This document shows positions 25,312 to 38,824 of a stretch of DNA of 64,000 bases, in pieces. This stretch comes from Candidatus Accumulibacter appositus (GTDB taxonomy: Bacteria; Pseudomonadota; Gammaproteobacteria; Burkholderiales; Rhodocyclaceae), in assembly GCA_000585055.1 (NCBI GenBank), contig JEMX01000030.1, positions 54,436 to 118,435 on the forward strand, in the 5' to 3' direction. The notes under the pieces were generated by a model. The model did not search any database, had not been told where the DNA came from, and saw only the letters and a program-made list of their open reading frames with translations. The stretch's first letter is position 1; every line of letters begins with the position of its first letter. The position numbers and the translations under genes were made by a program.

Positions 25312-25430
25312 CTTTCACTCCTTGCTTGCGCATCACAGGAAAGCTCTGTGCCGCCCTTCCAGCGCCCACATCCGCCGCCAGTTGTCGCCGGTGTGTAGAG
25401 TATGCGCGCTTACCGCCAGCTGGGAGGCGA

Positions 25431-26360
25431 TCAGTGGCCGATTTCCGCCAGCAGCGAGGCGATCATCGCTTGCGCCTGACGCAAGTAGCCGCTGCCGAAC
25501 AGATTCAGGTGATTGAGTACGTGGTAGAGCTGGTACAGGGTTCGCCGCTGTGCGTAGCCGCTGGGCACTGGCCAGGCCTCGCGGTAGGCGGCGTAGAAGC
25601 TCTCTGGAAAGCCGCCGAATAGTTCGCTCATTGCCAGGTCGCATTCGCGGTCGCCGAAATGGACTGCCGGGTCGAACAGCGTCAACCTGCCTGTTTCGTC
25701 GATAGCGGCGTTGCCGGACCACAGGTCGCCATGCAGCAGGCTGGCGGTCGGTCGCTGATCGGCGAAGAGGGTGGCGAGATTCTCGGCCAGCTGCTCACCT
25801 TCGGCGATCAGTCTGCCGTGGTGGCCGCCAGCTGCGGCGAGTGCGAGCTGTGCTTGCAGTCGCTGGGTGGCAAAGAACGCCGGCCAGCTAGTCCGGCCGG
25901 TGTTGAGCTGTGGCGTACTGCCGATGAAGTTGTCGCGATGCCAGCCGTACTGCTGGCCAGTGATGCGGTGCAGTTCGGCAAGCGAGCGGCCGGCGGCCGC
26001 TACCTCCTGCGCTTCTCGCAGGCCGTGCAGGCGCAGGTGTTCGAGGACCAGATAGGCATGCCCGCCCGCGCGGCCATGGCCGACGACGCGCGGTACGCGC
26101 AGCGCCGGGCAGGCCGCCAGCGCCCGCAGACCATCCGCTTCGGCGACGAACATGTCGAGTAGGCCGGGGTCATGCAGCTTGACGAAGCAGCGCCGTTGGC
26201 CACTCTCGATGAGCAGCGTGCGCGAGATCGAACCGCCGCCAATCGGCGTCACGGCGTCGATGCCGGCGGGCTGCGGTTTGCTCTCGCTCTCGGCATCGCC
26301 GGCGATCAAGGCACGCAGCGCGTCGCCCAGTGCGGTATCCATGGCCAGGCTCGCCTTCAT
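25431..26360 (-). CDS. fructosamine/ketosamine-3-kinase family protein
   Basis: A 309-residue APH-fold kinase. Family members phosphorylate ketosamines so that glycated amines decompose (protein deglycation). Visible motifs are GGGSISRTLLI, CFVKLHD (ATP lysine), GWHRDNFIGSTPQ, the catalytic LLHGDLWSGNAAID, LFDPAVHFGDRECDLAMSELFGGF and LYQLYHVLNHLNLFG; together these are diagnostic. The ATG at 26360 has GAGGG upstream; an in-frame start 54 nt further upstream is less likely. Confidence 0.92.
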   Translation of the reverse strand: MKASLAMDTALGDALRALIAGDAESESKPQPAGIDAVTPIGGGSISRTLLIESGQRRCFVKLHDPGLLDMFVAEADGLRALAACPALRVPRVVGHGRAGGHAYLVLEHLRLHGLREAQEVAAAGRSLAELHRITGQQYGWHRDNFIGSTPQLNTGRTSWPAFFATQRLQAQLALAAAGGHHGRLIAEGEQLAENLATLFADQRPTASLLHGDLWSGNAAIDETGRLTLFDPAVHFGDRECDLAMSELFGGFPESFYAAYREAWPVPSGYAQRRTLYQLYHVLNHLNLFGSGYLRQAQAMIASLLAEIGH

Positions 26361-26432
26361 GTCGATTCCCTCGCTTTCGCTTCTCCGCCAATGCTTCCGG
26401 CGTGCCGCCTGCAAGCGGCGCTGTTGCCGCTT

Positions 26433-27860
26433 TCAGCCAGCGGGCGAAACCTTGCGCTGTAGATGGTCGAAAAATTTTCGGTCGGCGCCCAGCAGATGCT
26501 TGGCGATCACCTCGTGGGCGAGGAATTGAAAAACGTCGCCAAGGCTCTGCTTGCCCGCGCGGTAGTCGTCACCCATGCTGAGCGCTCGGGCAATCAGTTG
26601 CTGATGCATGGCGATGTGCGCGGCGGCGTCAGGAAAGCCCGCGGCGACGAAGACCGACTCCTCCTCGGCAAAATGCGCACGGATGTCGGTCAGCAGTTTG
26701 TCGACCGTGGCGTTCACGCTTTCGGCGCCGTGCTCGGAAAGAATCGCCGCGAGCAGGTCGTTGGCGTCGGAAAACAGTTGCCGATGGCCGCGATCGATGT
26801 CTTCGTTGCCGCATTCGTACGCCGACCGCCAGACCAGGTGCACGAAATTGGCGACACGGCCATCTTCCGCCGCCAGATGTCCGCCAGTTCCAGGTGCCAG
26901 ATGGACCCGATTGCGGCCCTCTGCCTTGGCCCGGTAGAGCGCTTCGTCGGCACGCTGAAACCACTCGGCCCAGCTCTCGTCGGCCTCGCATTCGGCGACA
27001 GCGATGCTGATCGTCAGCCGTCCGATCTCCGGAAAACTGGCGTTCGCGACCTGCGCACGCAAGCGTTCGGCGAGCGTGGTCGCGGTTGCCTTGTTGGTGT
27101 CGGGACAGAGGATGACAAATTCTTCGCCGCCCCAGCGCGCCAGCGAATCGGCGCCGCGGAGTCCGTCCTGCAGTTGCGTGCTCAACAGCTGCAGCACGCG
27201 GTCGCCGGTACCGTGACCGTATCGGTCATTGATCGTCTTGAAGAAGTCGACGTCGATGACCAGCAGGCTCAGCGGGTGTTTGTAGCGCTGGAAACGTTCC
27301 ATTTCACGGCGCACACAATCCTCCAGCCGTCGCCGGTTCCAGATACCGGTCAACTTGTCGGTGCTGGCCACCTGTTCGAGCTCAACCAGCGTCTGCTGCA
27401 ATTGCTGATTGGTCTGCTGCAAGTGGTCGAGGGTCTGCTGCACTGCTGTTGGCGCCTGCTCCGCTACGTAGGGGTAGACCAGCGAAGCAATCGCCTGCAG
27501 CTTCCCGCCGGGGTCGAAGACCGGAAGTTTGAGCCACAGGTAGCGCACGGGCTGAGCGTCGACCGCCAGATCGACCTCTTCGGAAGTCCCTGCGGCACCT
27601 TCGAGAAGCTGCTGATCACAAGGCCCGAGGGTGGCCAGCACAGCGCTTGGCAGCAACTCGCTCTCCGACTTCCCAAGCACTTGTCCGGGCTTCTGGTGCA
27701 GCAATCGTTCGAGAACCGGGTTGGCCACCCGGTACGATCCGTCCAGCGTCTTGACGCCGAAGCCGATGCCGCTCCCCGAGCTCATCAGCAGCGATCGCAG
27801 CCCGGCAATTTGAATGACGCCATCGTTGACGGCGCCCTGGAGCAAGTCGTTTTCAATCAT
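26433..27860 (-). CDS. PAS-GGDEF diguanylate cyclase with C-terminal hemerythrin domain
   Basis: A soluble 475-residue signalling protein. The order is a PAS-like domain (about 20-130), a Gln-rich coiled-coil linker (about 138-165), GGDEF (about 165-325) and bacteriohemerythrin (about 335-470). The cyclase site GGEEF (244-248) is intact, with an RGAD inhibitory I-site five residues earlier (235-238). The hemerythrin iron ligands are visible in DIDRGHRQLF, HFAEEESVF, HIAMHQQL and HEVIAKHLLGAD. It probably couples oxygen or redox state to c-di-GMP synthesis. It is last in a five-gene minus-strand signalling block. Confidence 0.9.
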   Translation of the reverse strand: MIENDLLQGAVNDGVIQIAGLRSLLMSSGSGIGFGVKTLDGSYRVANPVLERLLHQKPGQVLGKSESELLPSAVLATLGPCDQQLLEGAAGTSEEVDLAVDAQPVRYLWLKLPVFDPGGKLQAIASLVYPYVAEQAPTAVQQTLDHLQQTNQQLQQTLVELEQVASTDKLTGIWNRRRLEDCVRREMERFQRYKHPLSLLVIDVDFFKTINDRYGHGTGDRVLQLLSTQLQDGLRGADSLARWGGEEFVILCPDTNKATATTLAERLRAQVANASFPEIGRLTISIAVAECEADESWAEWFQRADEALYRAKAEGRNRVHLAPGTGGHLAAEDGRVANFVHLVWRSAYECGNEDIDRGHRQLFSDANDLLAAILSEHGAESVNATVDKLLTDIRAHFAEEESVFVAAGFPDAAAHIAMHQQLIARALSMGDDYRAGKQSLGDVFQFLAHEVIAKHLLGADRKFFDHLQRKVSPAG

Positions 27861-28034
27861 CGCCAGCTGATCCTTGGGTGGCTTGGCGCGTGCAGGAGAG
27901 GCGCCTGTTGCGATGCCAGTTTCGTTGCCTGCAGGCGCGCGAGTATACGAGTTTCGTCGCCGCTGACCAAGGGTTGCTGCGCGAGCTGTGGTGGTCGAGC
28001 GCTGCCATTGTGCATGGCGGCGCCTGCCGTCAGC

Positions 28035-29099
28035 TCACGTGCTGGGCACGTTCGGCTGCGGGCGCGGTGCCAGACTGACGCGATTGCGACCTTGCGCCTT
28101 GGCCTCGTAGAGCGCCTGATCGGCGCGCGCGATGAAGTCCGCGGCCGACTCGCCGGCGACGTAATCGGCAATGCCGATGGAAACGGTGATGTTGCCGATC
28201 AAGGTCTGCTTGTTGCCGCCATTCCTGATACGCCTGGATGCGACCAGTGCACGCAAGGCCTCGGCCAGCCCGACCGCGCCACCGCGCGGCGTGCGTGGCA
28301 GGATGACGGCAAACTCTTCGCCACCATAACGGGCGGCGGTGTCTTTGCCTTTCACGTTGGCCCTGAGCATTTCGCCGATGCCCGCCAGTACCTTGTCACC
28401 GAACAGGTGACCGTGGCTGTCATTGAGGCGCTTGAAATGGTCGAGATCGATCATCAGCAGGCACGGTCCGGGGCCGGGAGGGCTGTCTTGCTGCAGGCCG
28501 GCGGCCAGGGCCAGATCGAAGCCCTTGCGATTGGCCAAGCCGGTCAGACCGTCCACCAGAGCCTCTTCGCGGGCACGTGCCACCTCCTGGCGGAGTTCCT
28601 GTGCTTCACGACTGCTATTCTCCAGCCGCTCCTGCAGGTCACTGATAGCCTTCTGCATGTCGCGTGTGCCGCGCAGGATGTCGGCGAGACCGGGTGGGGG
28701 GGGCGGTGCTCCCTTGGCAGTAGTCGCCGGGCGCTGCAGCGTCTCACTCCAACGTTCCAGCGAGTCGCTGTAGTGCGAGGCTTGATCACCGGCATGGCTT
28801 GCCGAGTCGGCAACGTGGTCGACCAGATGACCGACGCTGTCGCCGATACGCAGCGCGGTTTTCGCGTCCAGGTCGGCGACGTGTTTGTAATACAGTGCGC
28901 AGGCGGCGGGGTCGTCGAGCTTGCCTTTGCTCGCGAGGCGCGCATCGAGCGCGATTTGCAGGTCGCGATTGATGCCCGACACATATTCGTACCAGATCGC
29001 GTAGCTGAACGGGTGCAGACCGGCTTCCTGCTGGCTCATGCGCTTCACGGCCTGGCGCAGAAACTCGGCGCTTTGCGCGAAAGTATGCTCGTACCTCAT
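28035..29099 (-). CDS. diguanylate cyclase with helical N-terminal domain
   Basis: A 354-residue soluble protein. Residues about 1-125 are helical and unassigned (FSYAIWYEYVSGINRDLQIAL), as seen in several DgcA-like or YfiN-unrelated cyclases. A proline run (132-136) and a coiled coil (about 145-180) lead to GGDEF (about 182-345). GGEEF (259-263) is intact. The inhibitory site position reads KGKD instead of RxxD, so product inhibition may be weakened. The frame is open further upstream, but MRYEHTFAQS at 29099 is where protein-like sequence begins. It lies 67 bp downstream of the REC-GGDEF-EAL gene. Confidence 0.88.
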   Translation of the reverse strand: MRYEHTFAQSAEFLRQAVKRMSQQEAGLHPFSYAIWYEYVSGINRDLQIALDARLASKGKLDDPAACALYYKHVADLDAKTALRIGDSVGHLVDHVADSASHAGDQASHYSDSLERWSETLQRPATTAKGAPPPPPGLADILRGTRDMQKAISDLQERLENSSREAQELRQEVARAREEALVDGLTGLANRKGFDLALAAGLQQDSPPGPGPCLLMIDLDHFKRLNDSHGHLFGDKVLAGIGEMLRANVKGKDTAARYGGEEFAVILPRTPRGGAVGLAEALRALVASRRIRNGGNKQTLIGNITVSIGIADYVAGESAADFIARADQALYEAKAQGRNRVSLAPRPQPNVPST

Positions 29100-29166
29100 T
29101 GTTGTTCTCTCTTGTCCTGGTGGTCTGCAAGTCCGTCTTGTCAGCTTCGTTGCCTGCCCGGTTTGC

Positions 29167-31278
29167 TCAGGGCGGCAGGGAAATTCTGCCCTGCCGCAGT
29201 AAAGCTTCGACCTCGTCGGGTGGCCGCGGTCGGCTGAACAAGTAGCCCTGGACCTTCTGGCAGTTGGCCTGGCGCAGAAACTGGAGTTGGGCACGCGTTT
29301 CGACGCCTTCCGCGATGACCTCCAGGCCAAGGCTATGCGCCATGGCGATGATGGCGGTGGTGATCCCCGCATCATCGGCGCTGTCCGGCAGGCCGCGGAC
29401 GAAGCTCTGGTCGATCTTCAACATGCCGATCGGAAAGCGCTTGACGTAGGACAGCGATGAATAGCCGGTGCCGAAGTCGTCGATGGAGAAATGCACACCG
29501 AGTGCGCGCAGACGATGAAAGCCGTCGATTCGTCGGGCTTCCGGCTCCATCAGAATGCTCTCGGTCAGTTCCAGTTCGATCTGGTTGGGTTCAATTCCCG
29601 TCTCGGCGATGATCGCCGCCACCGAGCCGAGGAAGTCGTGCGCGCGCAATTGGCGAGCCGAAACGTTCACCGCCACCCGCGGCGTCGCCAGACCCATCGC
29701 CTGCCAGCTGCGCAACTGTTGGCAGGCGGTGCGCAGCACCCAGTCGCCGATGGCCACGATCAGACCGCTGTCTTCGGCGACGGGAATGAACTGTGCCGGC
29801 GAGACCAGGCCATGTTCCGGGTGCTGCCAGCGAATCACCGCCTCGATGCCGACGATGGTGCCGTCGTCGGCGCTGACCTGCGGCTGGTAGAAGAGGCGAA
29901 ACTCGTCGCGCCGCAGGCCCTTGCGCAGGTCGTTCTCGAGCTGGATGCGGAGCATCGTTTCGGTAGTCAGCGACTTGTCGTAGAGTTGCCAGTTATTGCG
30001 GCCCTGGTCCTTGGCGTGATACATCGCCGTATCGGCGTGTTTGAGTAGCGTTGCCGCATCGTCGCCGTCTTCCGGGAATATGGCGATGCCGATGCTGGCG
30101 GTGACAACGATTTCCTGACCGCTGATCCTGAAAGGTCGGGCGAGGAGTGTCTGCAAGCGCTCGGCGACCATGCTCACCGTCTGTGTGCCATCGAGGTCGG
30201 GCAGGACGACGGTAAACTCGTCGCCGCCCAGGCGCGCAAGGTGCAGACCAGCTTCTTCCAGCGCCGGTCTGGCGACCAGGTCACCGGCGCGCAGCTTTTC
30301 CTTGAAACGTGCGGCGACAGCTTGCAGGAGGTAGTCGCCAGCGCTGTGTCCGAGAGTATCGTTGACCCGTTTGAAACCATCCAGATCCAGGAACAGCAGC
30401 GCCACCTGGCGATTCGCACGACTCGCGCGCAGCAGTTCCCGGTCGAGCTTTTCGAGAAAACTCACCCGGTTCGGCATGCCAGTCAGTGTGTCGAAGTACG
30501 CCAGACGCCGTATCTTCTCCTCGTTGAGCTTCTGCAGCGTGATGTCGCGCACCACCATGACCACCGTTCCCGGGCCACTCGGTGCGATGCGCCCTTCGTA
30601 GTGATGGATGCCGTCGGGCATGCTCAACTTGTACACCACGGACTGCAGGTCGCCGTGCTCGCTGGCGCGCTCGACGCCAAGCAGAATGACCTCGGCAACC
30701 TCGCTGGGCAGGACTTCCGACACCTTGCGGCCGAGAAAATCGTGCGCTGGGACGTAGGGCTCGGCGCCGAAACCGGCCTTGTAGTCGAGGTGGACGCCGT
30801 GACGATCCATCAGGAAGATCATGTCGGGCATGGCGCGGACGATCGCGGCCTGCTTCTCCTGCAGTTCGCGCAACTGCCGCGCCTCCTGCGCCGAACGCAG
30901 CACGTAGCGCGCCCGGTGACCGAGAATCGGCCAGTTGATTGGCTTCGAGATGAAGTCGTTGGCACCTGACTCGTAGGCATGGTTGATGGACTCGATATCA
31001 TCCATGCCGGTGACCATGATCACCGGCAGCTCGCTCATGTCCCAGCGTTGGCGAATATGTCGGCAAACGGCAAAGCCGTCGACTCCCGGCATGTCGACGT
31101 CGAGCAGGACCAGCGCGGGCGGCGGCCCAGCCAGCAGTTCGAGCGCTTCTTCGCCGTTGGCAGCGACGCTGACTTCGAAGTCGAACTGGGCCAGCGTTTC
31201 CTGTTCGAGCATGCGCATCACATGGTCGTCATCGACGATCAGGACTCTCGGTCGTGTGCTCGCCTCAGGCATTTGCAT
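29167..31278 (-). CDS. response regulator with PAS, GGDEF and EAL domains
   Basis: A 703-residue c-di-GMP turnover protein under phosphorelay control. The receiver (about 10-130) has acidic VDDD and phosphoacceptor Asp60 in [14 protein letters not shown] domain covers about 145-255. The GGDEF domain has RLGGDEF intact (351-355). The EAL domain (about 440-690) keeps [12 protein letters not shown] and [12 protein letters not shown], but its namesake motif reads EAV (479-481); the catalytic Glu is present. Start at ATG 31278 (GAGAG upstream), overlapping the preceding kinase gene by 14 bp, which argues for coupling. Confidence 0.9.
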   Translation of the reverse strand: MQMPEASTRPRVLIVDDDHVMRMLEQETLAQFDFEVSVAANGEEALELLAGPPPALVLLDVDMPGVDGFAVCRHIRQRWDMSELPVIMVTGMDDIESINHAYESGANDFISKPINWPILGHRARYVLRSAQEARQLRELQEKQAAIVRAMPDMIFLMDRHGVHLDYKAGFGAEPYVPAHDFLGRKVSEVLPSEVAEVILLGVERASEHGDLQSVVYKLSMPDGIHHYEGRIAPSGPGTVVMVVRDITLQKLNEEKIRRLAYFDTLTGMPNRVSFLEKLDRELLRASRANRQVALLFLDLDGFKRVNDTLGHSAGDYLLQAVAARFKEKLRAGDLVARPALEEAGLHLARLGGDEFTVVLPDLDGTQTVSMVAERLQTLLARPFRISGQEIVVTASIGIAIFPEDGDDAATLLKHADTAMYHAKDQGRNNWQLYDKSLTTETMLRIQLENDLRKGLRRDEFRLFYQPQVSADDGTIVGIEAVIRWQHPEHGLVSPAQFIPVAEDSGLIVAIGDWVLRTACQQLRSWQAMGLATPRVAVNVSARQLRAHDFLGSVAAIIAETGIEPNQIELELTESILMEPEARRIDGFHRLRALGVHFSIDDFGTGYSSLSYVKRFPIGMLKIDQSFVRGLPDSADDAGITTAIIAMAHSLGLEVIAEGVETRAQLQFLRQANCQKVQGYLFSRPRPPDEVEALLRQGRISLPP

Positions 31279-32989
31279 GGTCGGGACTCTCGGCAAGGAT
31301 GGTCGCCAGCAAGGCGAGTACGCGCGGGAGCTCGAATTCTACCTCCTCCAGCAGTGGCCTTGCGCCGTCTACGCTTTCTTTGCGGGCGAGTGCTTCGAGT
31401 TCGGCGCATAGGGCAGCCAGCCGCTCGGCGCCGACATTGGCGCTGCTTGATTTCAGCGTGTGCGCCTCCCTGTTCAAGGTCTTGGCGTCGCCGGCGTCGG
31501 CGGCCGCACGCAGCCGCGTCAGTCGCGCCGGCGTATCGAGCAGATAGGCGGTGATCACCTTGTTGAGCAGCGTGGTGCTATTGGGCCCCGGCAGTTGGCG
31601 GATCGCATCGAGCGCCCGCCGGTTGATTGGCTCCTGGGTATCGCTTGGCGTCGGCACGACCGGACGTGCAGCGGCAGCCACGGCCGTTGGTGCCAGCCAG
31701 CGCTGCAGGATGGCGAGGAGGTGCCCACGCGTGAACGGCTTGCTCAGGTAGTCGTCCATGCCCGCCGCCAGGCAGCGCTCACGGTCACCCTCGACGGCAT
31801 TTGCGGTCAGCGCGATGATTGGCAGGTGCTCGGGTAGCAGACCCTCGCATTGTCGCGCGCGGATTTGTGTCGTCGCTTCGAAGCCATCCATTTCGGGCAT
31901 CTGGCAATCCATCACGATGAGATCGAAACGCTCGTTGATGACGCGATCAAGGGCAATCCGGCCGTTATCGGCGAGGCTGTAGGCCACACCGAGCGATTCG
32001 AGCATGGCGCCTGCCACCGCCTGGTTGACCGGGTTATCCTCGGCCACCAGGACGCGCCCGTTGAGCTTGATCGACGGCGCCCCGGCGGCCGGCGGTGGCG
32101 ATGGAGGTTCGAGGATGTCGTTGATGATCGCCAGCAAGTGCTCGCCGGACTGGTAGACGGCGTCGGCGAAGCGCTGTTGCTGCCCGCTGAGCGCCGTACG
32201 GCGCAGCAGTTCGGTCATCCCGAGGATGCCGTTCATTGGCGTGCGAATTTCGTGGCTCATCGTGGCCAGAAACTCGCTCTTCGCACGGCTGCCCGCTTCC
32301 GCGGCACTGCGGCCGGCGGCGGCTTCTGCCAGAGCATCGCTGCGTTCGATATCGCTGACGATGATCTTCCGAGTCGTCGCATGTGCTGTGTAGGCGCTCA
32401 GGCCGAGGGCGAGGGCGGCGCCCCAAACGGCAAGGCCGACGAGTGACTCCAGTTGCTTGCCGCCGGCAAGCAGGAGCGTGCCGATCGGGGCCAGAGCCGT
32501 AAGGATGAAGGTCAGCACCGAAGGGAGATGGGCCGCCAGCGAATTGCTGGCAACGGCGGTTACCGCGATCACCCACACCACGAGAAAAGCGGTTTGCAGG
32601 CCGTTCCCCCCTTCATGCAGGTACAACACGCTGCACGACCAGGTCGTCGCTGCAGCGGCGGCCCCCATGAAGAAGCCTCGGGTCCACACCGGGGTGGCCT
32701 CGTCCGGCGGGTTCGTGTTTCGGTGCCAGTACCACAGTCCCAGTCGGCACAGGTTGACGCCCACGATCGACAGCGTCATCAGCAGCAGGCTGCTAGCCGG
32801 GAAGTAGGGAAGTAGCAGCCCCGCGAAGGCCAGGGTCACCAGTATGGACAGCACCGCCGAAACCCGCATCCGCGAGTAGCCGACGCGCAGTAGTTGCGCC
32901 TGCACGCGCTGCTCGCGATTGCCCGGGACTGGCTTCGCCGCGATGCTCGGCGCCGCTCGCTCCGATGCTGCTGTGGAGGTGCTTTTCAT
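31265..32989 (-). CDS. hybrid sensor kinase lacking the ATP-binding domain (HisKA-REC-Hpt)
   Basis: A 574-residue protein with about six N-terminal membrane helices (about 40-205), a HisKA dimerisation domain with [10 protein letters not shown] (His246), then after INDIL a proline linker [12 protein letters not shown] leading straight into a receiver (Asp361 in [12 protein letters not shown], Lys in YLSKPF) and an Hpt domain ([12 protein letters not shown], His510). No N, G1 or G2 boxes of a HATPase_c domain exist between HisKA and REC. The adjacent paralogue has them. It therefore cannot bind ATP in the standard way and must be phosphorylated by a partner or act as a phosphatase or relay. 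The start ATG at 32989 has no clear RBS; an upstream alternative start is possible. Confidence 0.85.
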   Translation of the reverse strand: MKSTSTAASERAAPSIAAKPVPGNREQRVQAQLLRVGYSRMRVSAVLSILVTLAFAGLLLPYFPASSLLLMTLSIVGVNLCRLGLWYWHRNTNPPDEATPVWTRGFFMGAAAAATTWSCSVLYLHEGGNGLQTAFLVVWVIAVTAVASNSLAAHLPSVLTFILTALAPIGTLLLAGGKQLESLVGLAVWGAALALGLSAYTAHATTRKIIVSDIERSDALAEAAAGRSAAEAGSRAKSEFLATMSHEIRTPMNGILGMTELLRRTALSGQQQRFADAVYQSGEHLLAIINDILEPPSPPPAAGAPSIKLNGRVLVAEDNPVNQAVAGAMLESLGVAYSLADNGRIALDRVINERFDLIVMDCQMPEMDGFEATTQIRARQCEGLLPEHLPIIALTANAVEGDRERCLAAGMDDYLSKPFTRGHLLAILQRWLAPTAVAAAARPVVPTPSDTQEPINRRALDAIRQLPGPNSTTLLNKVITAYLLDTPARLTRLRAAADAGDAKTLNREAHTLKSSSANVGAERLAALCAELEALARKESVDGARPLLEEVEFELPRVLALLATILAESPDHANA

Positions 32990-33077
32990 GGGTGTCGGTT
33001 CGCTCGCCAAGTCGTGCTCCCCGGTGCGAGCTGCTGTCGCTCCTCGCACGCAAGTATGGAGAATTGTCGCAGGCTTG

Positions 33078-35882
<2,805 letters not shown>

Positions 35883-36054
35883 GCGCCCGTCTCCATGAGT
35901 ACGTGGTTTGGCCGTGGGAAATCGTTCTTCACGACGCAGTCGCCGCGTTGGTTCACGGCCCAGCCCTGTGTAACGGCAGACAGCGAGCGAACTTGAGCAG
36001 GCATCCCGGTACCAAGGTCTGCGACCCTGGCGACGGGCGGGTTGCTGCGGCAGG

Positions 36055-37389
36055 TTATTGCTTGACCAGGTGCAGCGCGCGCCGCAGCAGGGAGCTGAGC
36101 AGAATCGACGCCAGTACCAGGCCCAGCAAGGACGCCAGCCAGAAGCCGGCGGCACCGAGCGGGCGACTGCCCTTGAAAGCCAGCAGCCAGCCGCCGCAGA
36201 GGCCGACACCCCAGAAGCAGACGACGTGGACCAGCATCGGCACGAAGGTGATCTTGTAGCCGCGCAGCGCGTGCGCGGCAATCGTCTGTACGGCGTCGAA
36301 CAGCTGGTAGAAGGCGACGTAGCCGAGCAGACCCAGCGCCACGGCCTGGACCGCCGGGTCGTCGGTGTAGGCGGCGGTCAGCGGCTCGGCGAGCAGCCAT
36401 AGCAGTCCGCCGAGCAGCGTCGATAGAACACCCGCGAGTATCAGACCGGCGGCCGCAGAAGCCTCTCCTCGTTGCCAGTTACGCGCGCCGGCGGCGTGTC
36501 CGACCTGTGCCAGGGTGGCGATGGCCAGCGCCAGCGGCAGCATGTAGCAGATCGCGGCGAGGTTGGCGACGATGCGGTGCCCAGCGACGACCGTCGCGCC
36601 GAGTTGGGCGATGAACAAGGCCATCAGGGTGAACGAGGAAATCTCGACGAAGTTCGAGAAACCCATCGGCAGGCCGAGGCGCAGCAGTTCGGCCAGCGGG
36701 CGGCGGCGCGGCCACTGCCAGTCGGCGAGTAGCCGGAAAGGTCGCAGCACCCTGGCGAACACTAGGTAGCCGGCGGCGGCGAGCATCGAGAACCAGCCGA
36801 CGACAGCGTTCGATATGCCGCAGCCGAGGACACCGAGCGCTTCGCCGCCCCAGCTGCCGGTGACCAACAACCATGCCAGCAGTGCGTGCTGCAGCGTACT
36901 GGCGATGCTGATGATGAGTAGTGGGCGTGGTTTGCCGAGGGCGTTGCAGAAGGCGTGGAAAGTCCGGTAGAGGAGCACTCCGGGCAGTCCCACAGCGAGC
37001 AGGCTGAGGTAGGCACGCGCTTTCTCTTCGACCCTCGCTTCTATCCGCGAGAGGGCGAACAGCGGCTCGGGGTGGAGCAGGATGAGCACGCCAGGGACGG
37101 CCAGCAGCAGCGCCAGCCAGAAGGCCTGTTGCAGGGTGCCGGCGATCTCCTGCTCGCGGCCGGCGCCGCGCAGGTGGGCAACGCTTGGCGCAACGGCTTG
37201 CAGGATGCCGGCGAAGGCAAAGAGGACCGAGACGTAGATGCCGCCGCCAACGGCCACCGCGGCCAGATCGTCGGTCCCGTAGTGGCCGAGCAGGGCGGTG
37301 TCGATGACCATCATGCCCATCGACGTCAGCTGCGCGATCAGCATCGGCGTCGCGTGCGCGACGATCTGGCGGGATTGCTGGGCGAGCAT
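36055..37389 (-). CDS. MATE-family efflux transporter (NorM/DinF type)
   Basis: A 444-residue inner-membrane exporter with twelve hydrophobic segments in two homologous halves. The first half starts [21 protein letters not shown], typical of the NorM branch. Members export cationic drugs or metabolites using Na+ or H+. It is 172 bp upstream of the large hybrid kinase on the same strand; co-transcription is possible but not shown. Confidence 0.9.
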   Translation of the reverse strand: MLAQQSRQIVAHATPMLIAQLTSMGMMVIDTALLGHYGTDDLAAVAVGGGIYVSVLFAFAGILQAVAPSVAHLRGAGREQEIAGTLQQAFWLALLLAVPGVLILLHPEPLFALSRIEARVEEKARAYLSLLAVGLPGVLLYRTFHAFCNALGKPRPLLIISIASTLQHALLAWLLVTGSWGGEALGVLGCGISNAVVGWFSMLAAAGYLVFARVLRPFRLLADWQWPRRRPLAELLRLGLPMGFSNFVEISSFTLMALFIAQLGATVVAGHRIVANLAAICYMLPLALAIATLAQVGHAAGARNWQRGEASAAAGLILAGVLSTLLGGLLWLLAEPLTAAYTDDPAVQAVALGLLGYVAFYQLFDAVQTIAAHALRGYKITFVPMLVHVVCFWGVGLCGGWLLAFKGSRPLGAAGFWLASLLGLVLASILLSSLLRRALHLVKQ

Positions 37390-37556
37390 GGGTGGCAGAA
37401 ATGAATAGGGTGGCCAGGGGGGTCGCCAAGGCTACTCGATTTTTTGCGTGCGCGGGTCGGCGACTGACGCCGGTCGTGACTGGCTTTCGGTCTTGCCAAG
37501 CAGCCGGGACAAAGGATCGAGTGGCGCCGCGAAGGGCTGGACCCGTCTTCCGAAAA

Positions 37557-37586
37557 TGGACAGCTGCGCGGCAAATCGGCCATAAT
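37557..37586 (+). promoter_or_regulatory. probable sigma-70 promoter for the yciB operon
   Basis: TGGACA, an 18-bp spacer, then CATAAT, ending 26 nt before the yciB ATG. Confidence 0.5.
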
Positions 37587-37612
37587 CGCGGGATATTTTT
37601 GCGGCGCTCCTG

Positions 37613-38143
37613 ATGAAATTCCTCTTCGACCTTTTCCCAGTCATCCTCTTTTTCCTTGCTTACAAGCTTGCGGACCTCTATGTGGCGACCGGCGTGGCGA
37701 TCGTCGCCACCTTTGCACAGATTGGCTGGCTGTTGTTCAAGGGGCGCAAGATCGACACCATGCTTTGGGTGAGTCTGGTGGTGATCACGGTCTTCGGGGG
37801 AATGACCCTGCTTCTGCAGGATGAAGCCTTCATCAAGTGGAAGCCGACTATCCTCTACTGGGCGTTTGCCGCGACTCTGGTCGGTGGCCTACTGTTTCGA
37901 CGCAAGAATCTGATTCGCATCCTGATGGCCGGGCAGATGGATCTTCCGGAGGCTGCCTGGGACAAGCTTAACTTGGCCTGGATGGGATTCTTCGTCTTCA
38001 TGGGGATCATCAATCTGCTGGTTGCTTTCAATTTTTCGACCGACGACTGGGTCAACTTCAAGCTCTTCGGCGCCACTGGCCTGACCCTGGTCTTCGTGCT
38101 TGCGCAGGGTTTGCTGCTGTCGAAACATATCGAGGAGAAATAA
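37613..38143 (+). CDS. yciB: inner-membrane septation protein A (YciB/IspZ)
   Basis: A 176-residue integral membrane protein with five hydrophobic segments. YciB is involved in cell-envelope synthesis and septation in enterobacteria. The opening [18 protein letters not shown] and the [14 protein letters not shown] segment are diagnostic. It begins a compact operon yciB-yciI-bolA with gaps of 2 bp and an overlap of 4 bp; the parvulin gene follows 62 bp later. Confidence 0.95.
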   Translation: MKFLFDLFPVILFFLAYKLADLYVATGVAIVATFAQIGWLLFKGRKIDTMLWVSLVVITVFGGMTLLLQDEAFIKWKPTILYWAFAATLVGGLLFRRKNLIRILMAGQMDLPEAAWDKLNLAWMGFFVFMGIINLLVAFNFSTDDWVNFKLFGATGLTLVFVLAQGLLLSKHIEEK

Positions 38144-38145
38144 TC

Positions 38146-38448
38146 ATGCTCTATGCCATCGTCGGTGAAGATCGCCCGGACTCGCTTGCCGACCGGCTCG
38201 CTGCCCGGCCGGCACACATCGATCGTCTGAAGGCGCTGGAGGCGGATGGCCGCCTGCTCCTGGCTGGCCCCTTTCCGGCGATCGATTCCGCGGACCCCGG
38301 GCCGGCAGGCTTCTCGGGCAGCCTGATCGTTGCCGAGTTTTCCTCGCTTGAAGCAGCGCGAAGCTGGGCTGACGCCGACCCCTACGTGGCCAGCGGCGTC
38401 TACCGGGCGGTCAGCGTCAAGCCGTTCAAGAAAGCGCTGCCAGCGTGA
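38146..38448 (+). CDS. yciI: YciI-like protein
   Basis: A 100-residue ferredoxin-like-fold protein of the YCII family, whose conserved His-Asp pair (His near residue 24 in [12 protein letters not shown] and Asp in WADADPYV) is thought catalytic. The substrate is unknown. It begins 2 nt after yciB and its stop overlaps the bolA GTG as GTGA, so translation is coupled. Confidence 0.92.
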   Translation: MLYAIVGEDRPDSLADRLAARPAHIDRLKALEADGRLLLAGPFPAIDSADPGPAGFSGSLIVAEFSSLEAARSWADADPYVASGVYRAVSVKPFKKALPA

Positions 38449-38762
38449 GCGATCGCAACGATGCTGGTGCTGCTGCCAACGGGGAAGCGGTCATCCAGCA
38501 GAGACTGGCGGTTCTCGCTCCGCTGCGTTGCGAGTTGATCGACGACTCGGCGCGACACGCCGGCCACGAAGGTGCCCGTGGCGGCGGCGCTCACTATCGC
38601 CTGCTGATCGTTTCGCCGGTTTTTCTCGGCCACGGCCGTGTCGCCAGACACCGTATGGTTCATGGCGCCCTTGGCGATTTGATGCGCGGTGCGATTCACG
38701 CCCTGAGCATCAGGGCGCTGACGCCCGAGGAAGCGGCCTTGACGTCGGCGATCGATTGCTGA
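38445..38762 (+). CDS. BolA-family protein
   Basis: A 105-residue BolA/IbaG-like protein with a central [17 protein letters not shown] stretch that contains the helix and His residues of the BolA fold. BolA proteins work with monothiol glutaredoxins in Fe-S handling or act as regulators. Start is GTG, overlapping yciI by 4 bp. The yciI-bolA-parvulin order is common in betaproteobacteria. Confidence 0.88.
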   Translation: MSDRNDAGAAANGEAVIQQRLAVLAPLRCELIDDSARHAGHEGARGGGAHYRLLIVSPVFLGHGRVARHRMVHGALGDLMRGAIHALSIRALTPEEAALTSAIDC

Positions 38763-38824
38763 TCGCTCTTGTTTCACCCCCCACCCCGAAATTACGAACT
38801 CACTCCAACAGAAGGAAGACAGAC

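Noticed and set aside
26463..29237. Plus-strand 924-codon open frame
   Set aside because: It is antisense to the two diguanylate cyclase genes, whose domains and motifs are clear. High GC in third positions leaves long open antisense frames. No recognisable domain.
38330..38824. Long N-terminal extension of the parvulin gene
   Set aside because: It overlaps yciI and bolA in another frame, and the signal peptide at 38825 fixes the true start.
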